Source: an uncultured Desulfobacterales bacterium
GTDB lineage: Bacteria > Desulfobacterota > Desulfobacteria > Desulfobacterales > JAHEIW01
NCBI GenBank assembly: GCA_947259495.1
Contig: CAMYLV010000036.1
Span: 1-32,419 of the forward strand
Direction: 5' to 3'
DNA length: 32,419 bases
A program made the translations under genes and the position numbers. Under the pieces are notes generated by a model that was not told the origin of the DNA, made no database searches, and saw only the letters and a program-made list of their open reading frames with translations. Shown piece after piece: positions 30,571 to 32,419 of the stretch. Position 1 is the first letter of the stretch. Each line of letters starts with the position of its first letter.

Positions 30571-31206
30571 CTAGGTGGTTTTATGGGGCCAGGGACATAT
30601 TTTTTTTAGCGGACATTGCGGGCATTTGGGTTTGCGGGCGGTGCAGGTCGCGCGACCGAAAAAAATAAGTCGCAGGCAGAAATCGTTCCAGTCGCGCCGG
30701 GGGATGAGTTCCATCAGATCAAATTCGATCTTTACCGGATTGTTATTTTCCGTTAAACCGAGCCGATTTGAAATACGCCCCACATGGGTGTCCACCACAA
30801 CGCCGGGAATACCAAAAGCAGCCCCCAAAACCACATTGGCGGTCTTGCGCCCCACCCCGGGCAGTTTAACCAGTTCCTCCAGGGTCCGAGGCACCAGGCC
30901 GGCATGGTTGTTTAAAATCGCTCTCGCACAATTTTTAATATTTTTGGCTTTATTATGAAAAAACCCGGTGGGGCGAATCAATTTTTCAATGGATTTTAGG
31001 GGTGCAGCGGCAAAATCAGCAGGCGTATTTAGGCTTTTAAAAAGCACCGGAGTGACCTGATTGACCTGTTTGTCCGTGCATTGGGCTGAAAGAATGGTGG
31101 CCACCAGCAGTTGAAACGGATTTTGATGGAACAGCTGGGTTTTGACCTCGGGATAAATCTTTTGCAGGATCTTGCAAATTTTATCAGCGCGTGGTTTTGA
31201 CGGCAT
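30571..31206 (-). CDS. nth: Endonuclease III
   Basis: This is a 211-residue bifunctional DNA glycosylase/AP lyase for oxidised pyrimidines in base-excision repair. The helix-hairpin-helix LPGVGRKTANVVL carries the catalytic lysine K121, and VDTHV holds the conserved D139. The C terminus has the iron-sulfur cluster cysteines C188, C195, C198 and C204 in the C-x6-C-x2-C-x5-C spacing. Length and motif order are complete. The ATG at 31206 has no strong ribosome site. It is divergent from the PP-loop gene at 31436 and apparently a single gene. Confidence 0.96.
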   Translation of the reverse strand: MPSKPRADKICKILQKIYPEVKTQLFHQNPFQLLVATILSAQCTDKQVNQVTPVLFKSLNTPADFAAAPLKSIEKLIRPTGFFHNKAKNIKNCARAILNNHAGLVPRTLEELVKLPGVGRKTANVVLGAAFGIPGVVVDTHVGRISNRLGLTENNNPVKIEFDLMELIPRRDWNDFCLRLIFFGRATCTARKPKCPQCPLKKICPWPHKTT

Positions 31207-31215
31207 ACAATGGGT

Positions 31216-31243
31216 CCGTGGTCAGTTGCCCGTGGTCAGTTGC
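31216..31243 (+). repeat. Exact 14-bp tandem duplicate (7-bp class)
   Basis: CCGTGGTCAGTTGC occurs twice in a row (31216-31229 and 31230-31243). It can also be read as alternating 7-bp words, like the other arrays in this window. It lies just upstream of nth. Confidence 0.88.
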
Positions 31244-31287
31244 AAAAATTTCTTATAGAGCCTATTGTAAAACTATGGTGGTTGAAT

Positions 31288-31331
31288 ACTGTATTTAGGC
31301 GAAGGATATACGCCGGTTTTATAAATACAGT
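31288..31331. repeat. Nested inverted repeat in the nth/PP-loop divergent region
   Basis: ACTGTATTTA (31288-31297) is the exact reverse complement of 31322-31331, and GGCG/CGCC (31298-31301, 31311-31314) nests inside it. Its position between divergent starts suits an operator or a transcript hairpin; there is no direct evidence for either. Confidence 0.6.
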
Positions 31332-31435
31332 CAAGACAGAAAAATATCAGACCGTCAACCTGCCACGGACAACGAACAACAAAAAAGGGATTAATGGCAA
31401 TTGGCTAAAAAAATCTCAAAAGCAGACGACACGTC

Positions 31436-32419
31436 ATGAATACAAGCAGACAAACAGTACGTGCCTTAGGCCTTTGCTCAGGGGGGCTGGATAGCACGCT
31501 GGCCGGTCTGATATTGCGCGACCAGGGAATTGAAGTTGAATGGGTCACATTTGAAACGCCGTTTTTCACGGCAGCCAAAGCCCGCAGGGCTTCCGAAAAA
31601 ACCGGCATTCCCCTGACGGTCAAACCGATTTATCAGGTTTACATAAAAATGCTCAGGAATCCGCCGGCCGGATACGGCAAACAGATGAACCCCTGTATGG
31701 ATTGTCATGCGCTCATGTTCAAACTGGCCGGCGAAGTGATGAAGGAAAACAATTTTGACTTTCTGTTTAGCGGTGAAGTCCTTGGCCAGCGGCCGATGTC
31801 CCAGAATAAATCTTCCCTGATGTATGTGGCCAAACACTCCGGTTTCAAGGGCTATATTCTGCGGCCCTTAAGCGCAAAAAATCTTCCGGAAACCATTCCG
31901 GAAAAGGAAGGACTGGTAGATCGGGAACGCCTGCTCGACATCGCAGGACGGAGCCGCAAGCGGCAAATTGCGCTGGCCTCAAAATTCGGCATCACCGATT
32001 ACCCCGCCCCGGCCGGCGGCTGTCTATTGACCGACGTCGGGTATTCCAGGCGGCTAAAAGACCTGTTTGACCATCAAAATGAATGCAGCGAAGAAGAATT
32101 GCACCTGTTAAAATTCGGGCGCCATTTTCGATTAAACCGGGACACCAAACTGATTGTCGGGCGCACCGAAGAAGACAACAAAAATATATTAAAATATCAC
32201 AATGCGCAAACCGATACGATCATTGATGTCAAGGATCACCCCAGCCCGATAGCACTGGTCCCTCACGATGATTCAAAAGAAGTTGTTTATCTGGCAAGTT
32301 CCATTTGTGTCGGTTACAGCAAGGCATCCAACCTGACGCCCATAGAGGTGGTTGTCAAAAGCCCGGCCGGCAAACAGGTCATCGAGGTCATCGGCATCCC
32401 CACCGCCGACTTCAAGAAG
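31436..32419 (+). CDS. PP-loop ATP-pyrophosphatase, ThiI/MnmA-like (partial, 3' end outside window)
   Basis: The frame is open from ATG 31436 to the last base (328 codons), so the C terminus is missing. ATG is the only usable start after an in-frame stop at 31406. Residues 12-20 hold the PP-loop LCSGGLDS, which binds ATP and adenylates a substrate. NPCMDCHALMFK near residue 85 and PAPAGGCLLT near 190 place conserved cysteines as in tRNA thiolation enzymes. Proteins of this type are often labelled ThiI-like or tRNA-methyltransferase-like. A role in tRNA 2- or 4-thiolation is likely; the exact product is not certain. Residues beyond about 200 (VGRTEEDN...) form an additional domain I do not recognise. 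Confidence 0.85.
   Translation, partial: MNTSRQTVRALGLCSGGLDSTLAGLILRDQGIEVEWVTFETPFFTAAKARRASEKTGIPLTVKPIYQVYIKMLRNPPAGYGKQMNPCMDCHALMFKLAGEVMKENNFDFLFSGEVLGQRPMSQNKSSLMYVAKHSGFKGYILRPLSAKNLPETIPEKEGLVDRERLLDIAGRSRKRQIALASKFGITDYPAPAGGCLLTDVGYSRRLKDLFDHQNECSEEELHLLKFGRHFRLNRDTKLIVGRTEEDNKNILKYHNAQTDTIIDVKDHPSPIALVPHDDSKEVVYLASSICVGYSKASNLTPIEVVVKSPAGKQVIEVIGIPTADFKK

Noticed and set aside
1-32419. CRISPR arrays, tRNA or rRNA genes
   Set aside because: No regularly spaced 25-40 bp repeats, no tRNA T-arm sequence with matching acceptor stem and no rRNA-like stretch was seen. The tandem arrays present have 7-9 bp (or 14 bp) units without spacers.

Overview
The window looks like a chromosomal segment of an anaerobic sulfate-reducing Desulfobacterota (Desulfobacterales-type) bacterium. 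This is inferred from gene content and style: many one-component receiver proteins, a SulP permease, three SLC13/DASS-type anion permeases, a TauE/SafE exporter, a tungstate importer (TupABC), and AT-rich gaps filled with short repeats. No rRNA, tRNA, CRISPR array, prophage or transposase gene was seen.

Layout. 1-247 is the 3' end of a first SLC13-type permease. Citrate synthase (678-1955, minus) follows. 2208-2614 holds an orphan MNT nucleotidyltransferase and a truncated HEPN partner, then an unrecognised protein (2690-3469). 3519-10386 is one co-directional minus-strand block: SulP permease, a cytidylate-kinase-like/BON/receiver fusion, a membrane sensor histidine kinase, a small kinase-like protein with a degenerate ATP-binding half, and two stand-alone receivers. 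After an 840-bp gap come an orphan PEP-synthase-type ATP-grasp protein (11230-12480) and a mirror-image pair of modules, permease-CBS (minus) and CBS-permease (plus), diverging from about 14.87 kb. A left-handed beta-helix protein and another receiver follow (17163-19287).

19288-19858 is a highly structured gene-free segment. It precedes a 2-aminoethylphosphonate-type ABC importer (19859-24032). Then come a SEC-C-tagged methionine aminopeptidase, a TauE/SafE exporter, a tungstate operon with its own one-component regulator (26484-30161), endonuclease III and the start of a PP-loop ATPase that runs off the end.

How the parts may work together. The 3.5-10.4 kb block reads as a transporter-linked phosphorelay: a sensor kinase, a possible phosphotransfer protein, and three receivers without DNA-binding output. 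The CBS proteins plausibly sense adenine nucleotides for the permease next to each. Tungstate import would supply tungsto- or molybdoenzymes.

The most unusual signal is between genes. A 15-bp motif, CTAAATTGAGCGTTT, recurs at least five times almost exactly, with two weaker copies. Inverted pairs of it enclose receiver genes at two separate loci, and one pair bounds a 336-bp region that can fold into a T-shaped cruciform. A second intergenic class is degenerate tandem arrays of 7-, 8- or 9-bp words, some in inverted pairs.
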